A stretch of DNA of 64,000 nt from Ramazzottius varieornatus. Its lineage: Eukaryota; Tardigrada; Eutardigrada; Parachela; Ramazzottiidae. This document shows positions 1-11,435 of this stretch, in pieces. Location of the stretch: assembly GCA_001949185.1 (NCBI GenBank), contig BDGG01000005.1, forward strand, positions 62,001-126,000, written 5' to 3'. Every line of letters begins with the position of its first letter. Positions within the stretch are counted from its first letter, which is position 1. The notes under the pieces are model-generated. The model searched no databases. It was not told where the DNA came from and saw only the letters and a program-made list of their open reading frames with translations. A program made the position numbers and the translations under genes.

Positions 1-119
1 TGAGAAGTGAAATCGATCCTAGAGCCTGAGCCCTGCTAATTTCGACTTTTTGACCGAAAGTTTCTGGCCGAACATTCAAAACTTGCCACCTCCTTGATGC
101 AGCTTGGCAGCGTTAGAGC

Positions 120-3100
120 ATGCCATCATCCAAATCGATAGCAGCCAAAGATCTTCTAGATTTAGCTATCAGTTCTGCAGAGCCCGGAATTGTTAACTTC
201 AACGTTGTGCGAAAGATATTGGACATATTATTGCGCGAAGCCAATTTATTTGAGAAACCCATCGACCTTGCCGATCCTGCTGCCCTCTTAGCAAAACCCA
301 ATCCCCAGCCCAGTCCGCCATTACTTGCACCATCTGGTCTCGCCGAGCGTATCAGCAAGCTCGAAAATGCCGTGCAGAATATCGTCAGTCTTCCCACTAA
401 CCAGCAGATCCTGGAGGCAGCCGAGGCTGCGGCAAAGGGACAGAACTCGATACAGCGACACTCGGTGGCGGAGAGGTATAACGCAATGCTCATAAATGGC
501 AAAATGGAAACACTGGAAAGTACAGTGGCCAAAGTGGCCTCCTTAGTTGACGATATTCTCGACAAGGAAACAAAAATGACACAGACAGCACGAGAGATGG
601 GAACCCATGTCACAGATCTGGAGTACAAGTTAAAGCAGCTCGGTACACCGGACGTAGCCGAAGGTAAGCTGGCTACTTGGGAGGGACTCTACCAAGCTGT
701 TGAAGGCGCAGCCGACAAAGCTCTGGAGAAGATGCAGTCAAAAACTAACATAGTTATCGTGACGGACGAAGTGAAGAAAAAATCCCAAGGAGCCAATACA
801 GACCACAGTCCATCGCGTCAGGACGTAAGTAAGAAGAAGCGAAAGTCCGAAGCCAAACAAGGAGCTTCGGAGAAAGTACCTCGGCCCACCACACCAGAAC
901 CTGCAACTCCTCCTTCTGCCCCGCTTGACGAGATTAGACCTGTAAGAAGCACCGTTTCCGTAACAGTCACTCGCCCATCAGACACACCTGGCATCCCAGC
1001 GTCTTTAACCGAGGAAGCTCCCTCATCGGCAGAAGCTTCCGCAGCATCCACAGCACCAACAACACCTGCGACACCACCAACCGCAGCAGTAGCGACACCT
1101 ACAGCTGCAGCACAGCCGATTACTTCACCGTCGACACCAAGAACCTCTACGCCTAACGGTACTTCACCTGCCCCGAGCCCAGCAAGGCCATCTTCGGCTG
1201 CTCCTCCTTCTCCCACTGGCGCACAGCCCACACCGGCGGTACCAGCAGGGCCCGCGCCAACTGATCCCACAAAGATTCCGGCAAAAGATAACCAAGACCA
1301 GCCGAAAACTTCAGTAGCGAAAACGAAGGAGAGAAAAACAGAAAAGAAGGCCAAACTAAAGGTGGCTCCGTTGAGTGCAGATCGGCCGCGGTCTCCTGGT
1401 TCAAGCGAGTCGGGTGAACTAATGCCCGTGGATTCTCAACAATCGCTAACGCCCGTTCTGCGAGATATGCGCCAAGGTGTCGACAAGATCAAAGACCTCG
1501 AAGCCTTGGTGGACACCAAAGCGGACAAGAAGGACATGAAAGACGCATTGGGACGGATAGACCAGCTCAGCTCCGACTTGATCACTTTCTCTAAGCGGAC
1601 AGAAGATTTATTTACAGAGCTTCGTACACTAAGAACAGATCACGAGACACTTACCAAGGCTTTCGACGATTACGCCGCTTCTCGTCGTCACACTATCCGA
1701 CGTTCGACCGGTAGTAGTTTCACCGGAAGTGGCATTGGGGTTGCCGGAAGCCGTGCTGGAGGAATGGGTAGTCTGGCTGGACAAGGTGGACAGGGTGGTG
1801 GACAGGGTGGTGGACAGGGTGGTGGACATGGTGGTGCTCAGGGATCCCTATCCAGCACTGATCAAAATATGGATTCGCGAAGAAGTCAAGGCTGCACGGC
1901 GTTTGGGTCAGCTATCCCAGGTGGCGCCCCCAAGCATAACCACACTGATGGACGTGACGGTAACTGTCCAGTTGGCGCCCCGTTAGAGCCTGTTGACCAT
2001 CCAGTCGATCCTCGGTTAAATGCCAGTTGCATCAAGCTCCAAGGCTCCCGAATCGACGCCATAAACGAAGAAATGGAAAAATACAGAACTAACTTTGAAG
2101 ACTTGAGAGCCTACATCAACGAACAAATACTGATGTTATCGGAGAAACAGGTAGTATGTTGAGTGATTGGAACCTGCATAGCGAAGTACTTACGCTTGGC
2201 TGGTTTTCTAGGCGAGTTTGGAGGCGGATATTGCAGAGTTGATCAAGATGTTCAAAGAGCGCAGACGACCCACACTAAAGGTTGCCACTCTAGACATGAA
2301 TGTAGTGGAGAAGATGCTCGACGACTACGAGCACATTATCGAAGATATGAAGACCTACGACTCCTTCAACACGCAGCTCAGCCAGAAGACCGACCGCCTG
2401 TTCTACCTGTGTGACGAACTGAAGAGGAACAAGGCCGATGGGCGGACTGTTCGCGAGGCGCTAGAACTCAAAGCCGACACCGAAGACCTTCTCAACAAAG
2501 CCGATAGAATGGTCATGGAGGAATTCACTCGGAGTAACACCATGCAGATCGAACAACTCATTCGCCAGATGCAGTGCAACGAGTCCCTCGTACGGAACGA
2601 ACTGGGCAAACTCCTGGAAACCCTCAGTACTCGCGCATCGCAGAACAGTGTGGAAGAACTGCGTGGACAGTTCCGCGATGTGTCTCAGACCGGGAAAGGC
2701 GGATCTGGGCAACAGGCTGGAGGAGCTTCGGTCAAGTTCGCAGCAGGTACCAGTTGTGCGCTGACTTGCCTCAGTTGCGGAGACCACGCCTTCCAAGAGC
2801 CTGCCCATGAAAGATTCCATCCAGCGGGCTTCCCTCCCCGAGACATGCTGGCGCCCTACACAACATATGGAAGAAATCGTGAAGTGGACGCTTCCTACTG
2901 TACGACACCTCGAAGAAACAGCTGCTCGCCTGGAAGACCTGTCGGTGGTGCCTACACGACCATGATCGACCAGCATCATCAAGCCTTGAGGAAGCATAAG
3001 GGTGGTCTGGGTTCTGAGAACCAGTTTGAAACTGGTGGAGCCACTGGTCGCTTTGGGCAGACAGCAGTCATGAAGCCGCCCCTTCTGGATCCGACCGACG

Positions 3101-3207
3101 TTCCCTTGTCCTCAGCGCGGTCGCAGGTGGATGTGATCGCGAGTAAGATCGCAGCGGTGTCCAGGCCTACAACAGGCAGGAAGAAAACTGCGAAAGGCAA
3201 ACGATAA
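120..3207 (+). CDS. QRICH2-like coiled-coil protein (DUF4795), 2 exons
   Basis: Exons 120-2150 and 2212-3207 join in phase 0 across a 61-nt GT-AG intron, giving about 1008 aa. The N-terminal third is helical. Residues ~230-430 are a low-complexity Pro/Thr/Ala/Ser stretch with Lys-rich patches. A coiled coil follows (D-K-I-K-D-L-E-A-L-V-D-T-K-A-D-K), then a Gly/Gln repeat near residues 555-580. Exon 2 is mostly coiled coil (E-A-D-I-A-E-L onward) and ends in a Cys-pair segment (C-L-S-C-G-D) followed by a Pro/Arg-rich, Y-T-T-Y-G-containing tail. That order of long coiled coil, C-x-x-C and R/P-rich tail is what I know of vertebrate glutamine-rich protein 2 (DUF4795), which is needed for sperm flagellum assembly. 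The flagellar role here is inference from the family. The Pro/Thr/Ala and GGQ low-complexity parts are probably lineage specific. ATG 120 is the first in frame; the upstream sequence contains stops. Confidence 0.72.
1791..1838 (+). repeat. Coding minisatellite, GGT-GGA-CAG units
   Basis: Four near-identical 12-nt units (GGTGGACAGGGT type), the last altered to CAT, sit inside exon 1 of the QRICH2-like gene and encode a run of Gly-Gly-Gln-Gly. All units keep the reading frame, so copy-number change would lengthen the linker without breaking the protein. Confidence 0.85.
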
Positions 3208-3329
3208 CTTCCGCTTTTCTAGCTTTCTGCTCACTAACTGTTTATGTTTTCCTATCTTTCTTTGGGTATGAAATGTCATTGCAGCTCTTTCTAAACTTTT
3301 ATGCTGTGATTTTGAATTCAGTCCACTAT

Positions 3330-3335
3330 TTTATT
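3330..3335 (-). promoter_or_regulatory. Candidate AATAAA polyadenylation signal
   Basis: A minus-strand AATAAA lies about 210 nt past the stop codon of the FGFR-like gene at 3544, in the narrow gap before the convergent QRICH2-like gene. Its position fits a 3' end for the minus-strand gene. The motif alone is weak evidence. Confidence 0.35.
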
Positions 3336-3543
3336 GTTGGATTCGAGTTATGTTTACTGTAGATAGGCCAAGATAACACATAGGGGATATCTTTAAAAAG
3401 TACAAAGTGATAAATCGAAATTATCGACAAAATTTTAATCTTGTTCATGTTCACCGAGCAAGACAAAGAAAACGTGCGCAATAAGAAACTTAAAAGATCA
3501 AAAGCCGTTTGGTCAGCTATCTGTACAAAAGGAGATCTAATCA

Positions 3544-6312
3544 CTAATTTATCGTCGATAACCTGGTTGGGTACGGCACGTATCGAGCGGAAGGATCGTA
3601 GTAGCCAGCAGCGTAGGAGGATACCACCGAGGGTGGATGCTGTGTACAGTAGACTGACAGGTCCTCCGCCACATCCTCGTACTCCGTCGCCGATCCTTCA
3701 CCCTTTCCCCTCATGTCCGGACTCTTCAGCAAACTTTCATGGACGAAGTTGTGGTTGTTGGACAAGGAGGTGAAGGACTTTGGCGATGGTGGACCGGAGA
3801 AGGGTTGCGAGGCACTTCTGGCACAGACAGCGTAGTCGTAATGTCCGACACCTTCGAAAGAAAAAAACAACAGAACATTACTCTTTGACAATTCGCTGAA
3901 GGCTGATATAACTGATGGATGTTGTATTGTAAAAATTAAGCAGCCTTCGATCAACTAGGACGTGGGCAAAGGAGCTGTACCAGATCAAGTGGCGCACGTT
4001 TTCATTGTTACTGGTTGAAGATGCGCGCCACTTAGAAAAAAACGATCTGGGTCAAAGCATTTGCCCACGTCTCAATCCTGATAGATAATATTCTGATCGA
4101 GGTACCTTCTTGCTGGCCCGTAATGACGTAGTCCGGTGCTACTGGTCTGCGGAATGTCGACGAGGACGTCTTGGTGGCCAAGGCGTCTTCTTTCTCAGAC
4201 ATACAGCAGCATCCTCGACAGATGCAAAGACACAACAAGAGTAACACGATGGCTACAACGGCGGCTGTGCCACCAAGAACGTAAATCAGGCCCTTCTTGG
4301 GTCTTTCCATCGAACTTTCGTCGGGAAGACTGAGGCGCGCGTCAAACGCCAACGTTATCACCTCGTTGTCCTTCAGCTGGGAGCCGTCTCTACCCTGGAT
4401 GCTTGTGTAGCACATGTAGGTACCGACATGTGAAGCGTTGAAGTTGGCGATGTCGAAGATACATCGATACCAGTTGTCCCCACTTTCGTAGCGGCTACAT
4501 CCCAGCATGTCGATCTTCTTCTCAAAGTTGGGATCATCAATGGCCGCCTTGTGCCACTGCAGAAACGAATATTGATAACGTAATCAAGAGAATTCAAAAG
4601 GTTTTTTGTACTTTACAGGTTTGAACCACTACTTACGCCGGTAACTGTATGGGATGGCACGCAACTTTTAACGAGACAGCTCAGCGTGGTATTTCCTCCC
4701 GGCATCACTTTATTCAGGGTTGCGTCAATCTTCACAATCTGAGGCTTGATATCGATGCAATCTGAAAAGCACGAAGTGACAAATCTTTGTTCAGATGAAT
4801 AGAAATATTGGAACAATTTAATTCCTTCAAGCGTAAACCCACCATTGACTTGGACCTCGAAGTTATAACTGATGGACCCGAAAATATTGGTCGCAATGCA
4901 CGTGTAGTTCCCAGCGTCGTCACGTGTGATTTCTGAGATCACGACGCGGTGATCTGCGAAGTGCGGGGAAGTGTCTCTTGGCCGGTGAAAATTTTCGCTT
5001 TTCCGCTCCTGACTGATAGTGCGACTAAAGTAGTCCTTCCCATCTTTCAGCCAGCGGTAAGTCACCTCGGGAGGTCCCGAAGCTTTGCACTTCAGCTCGA
5101 TCCGCCCTCCTAACATTTCCCGCACTGTCGTAAGCATACTTCCGGGTCTCTTAAAGCTTGGCACGCCTAAACAAACAGAAGCTTTTTACACGAAAGCGAA
5201 AGATAATACCGGTGAATGAAAAGAAACGAACGCCAACTTTACTTACTTCCTTTTCGAGCCCTCTGAGGATATTCCAAGAAAGCTTTTCTTTCTCCCTCGG
5301 GCAAGAGGCACACATCTGACCCTGCAAGAAGAGCGAACATTTGCAACAGCCGTTCTTATTTTCAAGTATCATCGTGTCTTGAAAGGAAAGAGAGCTCAAA
5401 GAAAATGAGGCAGGGAGGCTTGAGAAACTGTAGCTACAGTCTGAAGTATTCCAGCCTTTCAAATCTGCTCCTTGTTCAGCTCTTCATTACTTTCCTTTCA
5501 GCGTGATTATTTTCTTTATGCTGATTGTTCCGTCAGTTCTGACCACCTAAAGTGTAGCAAGGGAAAGGGAGGCAAAAGCTATTATGTGCAAAGGTGTGCT
5601 TGGCGACATGAAGAGCGAGCAGCAAGACGTCGAGTGTTTGACCAGACGAAAGGGGATTCTTGAGTGGATCATGCCTCGTCTTTGCCTTGCTCAAACACAA
5701 AATCTCAGCCATCCCAACTCTTACCTTTAACGATCAGCGTCACATTGGCATGTTTTGGACCATGACCAAAGGCCGCCGTGCATTCGTACAATGCCTGATC
5801 TTCCTCCGTCACATTGCGAATGTAGAAGCTACCTTTCCGACTTTCCTTGATGGATCGCACTCGCGAGTCTTCTTTGGCCGGACCTTCCGTTTCGAAAGCC
5901 AGGCCGTCCTTCTTCCACGACACATCGACGTTCCCTCCAACCTTCAGCGGACAATCGATTCGCAGTCTTTTGAATCCTTTCAGCACCATGATGTGTGATG
6001 GTGGAGGGCGGTCTTTCTCGGACTTCGGGCTTTCCAATTCCGCACTGTCGAGAGGCTCTTCATCGAAGCTCGCGAAACTTTCTGTGGAATCTGTAGAGGA
6101 AGAAGGATACATGCATATAGAAACCGTTAATTCTTGGATGTGTCATTAATATTCAGCAATCACTCACATAGTTCGCCATCACGGCAATAGGCTTCGGAAA
6201 CAGTTTTCTTCCGTGCTTTGCTTTTCTCCACCTTTCTGCGTTTCTGACTGTCTGCGAGGGAAATGACACAAAGCAGAGCGAAGAGAAGCATTCTAATCCG
6301 AGTGGCATCCAT
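3544..6312 (-). CDS. FGFR-like receptor with three Ig domains, no kinase
   Basis: Six exons (6312-6168, 6090-5725, 5166-4843, 4761-4637, 4556-4106, 3851-3544) join in consistent phase into about 572 aa. Residues 1-22 form a signal peptide (M-L-L-F-A-L-L-C-V-I-S-L). Exon 2 holds Ig1. Exon 3 holds Ig2, with R-W-L-K-D-G-K and G-N-Y-T-C-I-A-T-N-I-F-G-S-I, very like FGFR domain D2. Exons 4-5 hold Ig3. A transmembrane helix follows (V-L-G-G-T-A-A-V-V-A-I-V-L-L-L-L-C-L-C-I), and the ~140-residue cytoplasmic tail is Ser/Tyr rich with no kinase motifs. This architecture matches FGFRL1, an FGF-binding adhesion or decoy receptor. The tail ends at a clear stop and no kinase exon lies within the next gene-free stretch. 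A diverged neural Ig receptor is the main alternative. I start at ATG 6312 because it opens directly onto the signal peptide. Confidence 0.68.
3959..4071. mobile_element. Palindromic MITE, family A copy 1 (intronic)
   Basis: Outer ends read GACGTGGGCAAA and TTTGCCCACGTC. Inside them lie AAGTGGCGCA and, opposite, GCGCCACTT, forming a nested imperfect palindrome. It sits in the last intron (3852-4105) of the FGFR-like gene and is the best-preserved copy of the ten. No coding capacity, so non-autonomous. Confidence 0.8.
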
Positions 6313-8519
6313 CGTTCTCTCGGTACTTTGTTCTGGAGGTCGCAAAAAGCTCTGGAAAGAAACGTCTGTCTTTGTATGTGGTCACATATATGATTTTTCA
6401 CAAGATTAATTGTAAAATTTGTACCGTGAAATTCCCGACAGTTTAGAGTGATATATTTGAGGAGCGTACATGAAAAGCCCGAAATGTCTCTTCTCATCCT
6501 AATCCGGCTTGGAGCAGTCGCCGAATTAAGACAGACATATTTACTGGTCGTAAGGAGCAAAAGATCAACAAAGACGGGAGAGGGACGTATAGCGGCACAG
6601 CACTCAATCACCGTAATCCGATGCGGCAGAATGTGTTGACAAGAGTTGGATTTCGCGGGAAATGGACCGAGCAATTGCCAGAATATTCACCATGTCAAAT
6701 TACACCTGATTGCAACTATCCAAACACCGAGGCCCAGGTTATGATCCGGAAGATTCGAAGGGGAAGACGGCGGTAACAAAAGCATGCACGGAGTGGGTTG
6801 GTAGTTTGGCATGCATGATACGAAAACACGAATTGGAAATTTGACATTCACAATTCACGTACATGACATGACACACCATACATTACAACATTGTCGGATC
6901 ATGTCCTACCGCATAGAGTGAGCCGGTAGGACGAGAACACACCGAACTGTTTCGTCTAACGAGTACCACTTGGAGCTCTTGCCGCTTGCCGCCTTCGCGG
7001 ACTCTTCCGAATCTTGCGCAATATTCTAATTTTTACAGTTAGCTCAGGTAGCAGAATGAGCATACCTGGCGGCCGCGTTTTCCGAATTTAAACTGAAACT
7101 CAGCAAGTAGATCCGTCGCAGCAACAATAAGATATCCGAACCATGGAGTGCGATACTGATGGCCGCCGGATAGAGATTTGGCATACCCTGGTCCAGGATT
7201 ATTCCGGCAAGAAGCCGCTTGTTCGATACGGGATCCAGAAAGGCACAGAATTGTAATTGCTGCCCAAGTTATGATCACAATTTTGAGATTTCTAGCGTTC
7301 TGCGTCTTTGCCGTCTGGAGTAGACTGGAAGGCAGCTGAGCAAAGTCTTGATGAGAGGGGAGTGAGTGCGCAGGTGGAATTCTCAGCTCTGCACGCTTTG
7401 CTGGTAGCTTCTGTCAATCAAGACAAACGGAAGGCGGGCCTACCGTCCGGTCAAGCCAACCAACGACAGACCAAGCGACCATGGCCAGTCAAAAACATGC
7501 TATCCAAGTGGTCAAGCCAACAGCCGCGCCCCATCAATTAAACGCTCGTTGGGAAGCAAATGGACGATCAGGCGAGACATGTTGTAAAAGCCACAATGCT
7601 CCCCGTAGGCACCGAAATATGACAAGAATGGAGGCATAATCACGCTGAGGACATGTCCGAGCCATGCAGTCCTTTATTCAAACTCAGAAGCTCTTAACAC
7701 TATTCAGCATGGGAAATATGTCGTGTCCAGATGGAATCTCGATGGGCCAGCTCTGTCACTGCAAGTCTGTGCTCTGTCCAGTGCACGTAACGTTTCGATA
7801 ATGAACTTAGAAGATCGAGTAACCACTTACAAAATGTGGAAGAGGAAATACGGTACTCCGAACCACACAAAAGAATTCCGTTTGCTATTTTGATACAAGG
7901 GGAAGAACGGCGAGCCAAATATGGTTCCCCCAGGAACGCAGGGCTGAAGCTTCTTCACTCGTACGTTTACATCGAACGTGCCCAGTTAAATTTAGGCGAC
8001 AAGAATTCATGATTATTTTCGCCCTCTGGTAGCAGTTACGCATTTCAAAGAATGCTACCAGTTGGAATGATGTAAGAAAAGATGTTGTTGTTGTTGTTGT
8101 TATGCTTATGTCCCATCACTATCTCGGATGGTCGGACCTTGCTTCCTAACCGAGATTCCAACTGACATTGAGAAACATGGCCGTCAAGGAACGGCCTAGT
8201 CTATGGAGGTCCCCACACCACTGCGTTTCCACTCGAATCTCGTCAGGGACGAAGGACCATACTGACATTAGAGAGGTTGATATTTGACTTGATCAGTGTT
8301 TAGCACAGGTTTAACACAGTGAGCAAGCTCCGCCCCCTGGCTACACTAGACCAGCAGAGTTTGCGACTTGCATTACGCAAACTCGTGAGTAGCATACCTC
8401 ACGTACGTACGCGTTCGATAGATTTTTAATTTTGTTTTTCGCCTTACCATTAACTGTAGGTTTGCCCTACTTTCAGTCATTCACTGTGTAATTTTCCTCG
8501 AAAATTGTAGCTCTACACC
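6313..8519. other. Intergenic region, no supported gene
   Basis: Only short open frames with no recognisable motif or splice pattern are present. This interval separates the FGFR-like gene (minus) from the small gene at 8520 (plus), so it must hold both promoters, but I see no unambiguous core promoter motif. A GTT microsatellite lies at its right side. Confidence 0.6.
8083..8102. repeat. (GTT)n microsatellite
   Basis: Six or more uninterrupted GTT units. Confidence 0.9.
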
Positions 8520-9117
8520 ATGCCTCTCCGTAGCGGTCGTGTCCTTAAGCTTCCCAGAGAAAGGTCGACAACGGTCCCTTCTAAGAACAAGGAAGAGCCC
8601 AAGAAGAAGAAGCAAGGTACAACCCCTGTTGAGCCGGCCTCAGCTGTCAGCCCTGTACGTTCGCCTTCTCCGCCGATAGTCCTTCCTTCCCCACCTGCGC
8701 CTGTTTTGCCTCTTCCCACTGCTACTGCTCAAACTATCCCCGGAGAAGAGAACGTCCCACCTCCGGTTGCTTCAAAGCGGTTCAAGCGTCTCAACGCAAA
8801 AGTGACGAAAACATGGTAAGTCTATCTGCTGTACATACATTAATTGACGGTGTTGTCTGAGTACGTTTCGCAGCGCAGACAGACTTACCAACCTTTCGTC
8901 ACTTAGGCTTCTGGAAATGTTTGAGCTTGACGCGTCAACCGACGTAGATCGTGATGGCGCCATCGACTGCTTGTTTCGTCATTGGCTCAAGGAGAATTTG
9001 GAAGAACAGAAGGATCAGTGGACCAAGAAAACAGTCCACATTCTGGCCGCCAGTGTCAGGTTCAATATTCGACTCGTCTTCGCACAAGCAGACTTCGTCA
9101 GGAAACGGAAACGGTGA
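8520..9117 (+). CDS. Small basic two-exon protein, unknown
   Basis: Exons 8520-8815 and 8907-9117 join in phase 2 (donor GTAAGT, acceptor CACTTAG) into about 168 aa. The N-terminus begins M-P-L-R-S-G-R and is rich in Lys, Arg and Pro (K-K-K-K, P-S-P-P), so probably disordered and nuclear. The second exon encodes an acidic helical segment (L-E-M-F-E-L-D-A-S-T-D-V-D) and ends R-K-R-K-R. I do not recognise the family. It lies just upstream of the Harbinger-like remains and may belong to that element or be an independent host gene. A GTGAGT further down at 9175 could allow a longer alternative transcript. Confidence 0.45.
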
Positions 9118-9429
9118 CGAAAACAACTTCGTCGTGTTCGGCCAGCGAACACCGCCGTGGAAATTATGCAAGAACGTGAGTGCTTGTGTTCTACGTTTGA
9201 TGTCACTCTGTATTTTGACAAATCTCGCCTTCTGTATTTCCAAATTTCCCTGGACATCCTTTCTTGATCGAAAAATTTGGGTGAAGAAACTTCTAATTTG
9301 GTTCTGGTGCTCAGTAGAGTGCGTTTTAGAAACGTCCTTTGATCTAGTGTTGGCTTCTCTCGTCTCTGACAATCTAACATGCCACCTGGACCTGCAATAA
9401 ATGTGCTAAACCTAGCATTCGGATCATTG

Positions 9430-9610
9430 ATGTGCCCAGATCAAAAGCTACAGTGCAGGCTACAGTTAATATTTAACTGCAAATCCAACAAAGCAACAGT
9501 TGAGCCTACAGAGAAATCCAAAGTAAACGCAACAGTGAAAGCTAGGGTGAACGGTACAGTAAAGGCTACAGTCAGGATAACAGTTCAACGTACAGAATCA
9601 GAAAATCAGC
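9430..9610 (+). repeat. CTACAGT-type short direct repeats, left cluster
   Basis: Variants of the motif GCTACAGT / GCAACAGT recur about every 12 nt (near 9449, 9462, 9500, 9529, 9552, 9564 and 9580). Read as protein, the 12-nt period spells a Lys-Ala-Thr-Val repeat in an open frame, but I see no gene around it. A related cluster lies at 10685-11178, on the other side of the transposase remains. Confidence 0.7.
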
Positions 9611-9723
9611 GAAGAAAGATGCAGTTAACCCCGCAGTTGAGGGTGAGGTGCGGTGATTCCTGCTAGATATTCTCGTAGCGAGGGTGCCAACACGCCGAAT
9701 CTTTTTCCACACAGCTTCCAAAG

Positions 9724-10477
9724 CTACGTAGACAATGTACTGCTTCGCAACAGCTTCTGTAGCAGAATTTTCTGATTTTTGTGAAAGTCCGTGAAGGCAA
9801 ATTGTTGCACTACTTTCCCGAATGACCCCTCTACAGCTACTCTCATCTGCGCCAAGATTTCGCTAGAACGGATTTCACGCTTCCGCTTCGCATTCCGATG
9901 TGGTGTTATGAGAAGATCGCTCAGTGAGTAGGCTGGATCGCCGTACAAACGGAACGTTTTACCGATGGTAGCCATCTTACTCTGTAATTATTCCAGCAAG
10001 CGACTTTCCGGAAACATGTGCGAATCGTGCCTCGCTTCTTCGACAGGTCCGGCCAGATGCATGACGATTCCATCAGGCGCCGTAACTGCCTGATATTTCA
10101 AAGCATGCACCCGATCTTTTTCATTGTACACTATCCTCTGATCTTTCAATGGACGGCAAACAGGACGAGTTGTTCCGTCGATGAACGCCCATATGTTCAG
10201 AGGTTCGCTCAGGCTGTCGGTCGATTCTGCTTCGGCTCGGCAGTAGTCTTCCAGTCGTTCGGACGTGAGATAGGGGCTATCCAGCGTGGAAAGTATGCTA
10301 GCGGTTTGGGAATATAAGAAAACCCACGCCAATGTTGAACATGTTGGACAGAACCTCCATGTCGTCGGAATCGCTCTTCTAAATCCACCAAACGGCACGG
10401 GTAGGAGAGTCGGTTCAGCAACAAGCAGAGGACTTCTTCTGACACACACTTTCTCTCCGACATCCTGCTCAGCATGA
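9724..10477 (-). pseudogene. Broken PIF/Harbinger (DDE_Tnp_4) transposase
   Basis: Minus-strand remains of a HARBI1-type transposase. One frame (10475 to ~10370) carries the N-terminal signature E-E-V-L-C-L-L-L-N-R-L-S-Y-P-C-R-L. A second frame then carries Y-L-T-S-E-R-L, the catalytic segment W-A-F-I-D-G-T-T-R-P-V-C-R-P, the R-H-D-S-H-M region and, past an in-frame TAA at 9988-9990, L-Y-G-D-P-A-Y (usually G-D-x-A-Y) and V-E-G-S-F-G. The frame change between ~10300 and 10370 plus the TAA break the gene. These motifs are typical of PIF/Harbinger nucleases. The copy looks inactive, and the frame ends shortly after the last conserved block. Confidence 0.85.
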
Positions 10478-10684
10478 AGGGATTCTTCTTTCACAATCTG
10501 GTTCTTCGTCTCTGACTCCTGTAAAGGAGAATAAATTCCAAGTCTGTTAATGATGCTGTGGCATGAGCCAAAATCAGGAATCGGGACATCTTTCCTCAAA
10601 AATGATTTCTCAAGGCGAAGCAACTAAGTACAGTTTGTCAAAAATCTAAACACGCTGTTTTTACGATGACGTCGTTACCGAGAG

Positions 10685-11178
10685 TTATGTTCAAAGCTAC
10701 AGTCAAGGCTACCGCTGACGTTCCCATGCGTCTTTTGCTCAGGCGTCGCTGCGAGGTCCGAAGTGTCTAAGTGGGCGAGACTGGCAGGGGGACCCACATG
10801 GATTCTTTGTGGTTAAACAGCCATCAAGCCTGCCCGCTAACTTAGATACTTCGGATTCCGTAGTGACACCCGCGTGTCCTTGTGGTTAGCATGTTAAAGC
10901 CGCAGTTGGAGATGCTGTCTCTAAGTAGCAGAAGGCTACAGTTGACTTTTACATTGAGACTGGGAATGAAGCTGCATTTCAGCATACACTGCATAGCTGC
11001 AGTTGAGCATACAGTGTAAGGCTGCAGTTAGCCTCAAAGTAGAGCCAAGTACCAAGGCTACAATTAAAGGCCTCACAGCAGTGACAGCACGTAGAATTCC
11101 ACAAGGCTGTACATAAAACTACAGTTTAAAACTACAGTTTAAAACTACAGTTTAAAACTACAGTTTAAAACTACAGAT
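10685..11178 (+). repeat. CTACAGTT repeats, right cluster with tandem core
   Basis: Scattered GGCTACAGTT / GCTGCAGTT motifs lead into a perfect tandem run of AAAACTACAGTTT units at about 11117-11178. Together with the cluster at 9430-9610 they bracket the transposase remains. Such subterminal arrays can be transposase-binding sites in DNA transposons; that role is inference here. Confidence 0.7.
10757..10855. repeat. ~99-bp inverted repeat (hairpin)
   Basis: Left arm TCCGAAGTGTCTAAGT and right arm ACTTAGATACTTCGGA are nearly perfect reverse complements, with further pairing inside (CTGGCAGG / CCTGCCC). This may be a small inverted-repeat element within the transposon-rich block. Confidence 0.7.
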
Positions 11179-11435
11179 TCACCATAACACACTGAAAAAT
11201 TCATCTGATCATCCAATCAAGGCAAAATTTAGGTAGCAGTTGTACCTGCGGGAAGCTCACGTATCTCCAGTTCTTTCCGCCGTATCTCTTACTCTCCTCC
11301 AGCCTGATCCGTCTCTCTAGTCTGCTTTCCCATTTCCATTTGCGTACAATGGCAGCTTTAATATCTACCTTCTTTCTCTTTTTCTTCATCTTTCCCGAGC
11401 TTTCCGAGTAGCTGTCACTTTCGGTTGAAGAGTCA

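Noticed and set aside
818-1354. 178-aa minus-strand frame opposite the QRICH2-like gene
   Set aside because: It is the complement of the Pro/Thr/Ala-rich coding stretch; Gly/Val/Ala-rich shadows of this kind are expected and no motif is present.
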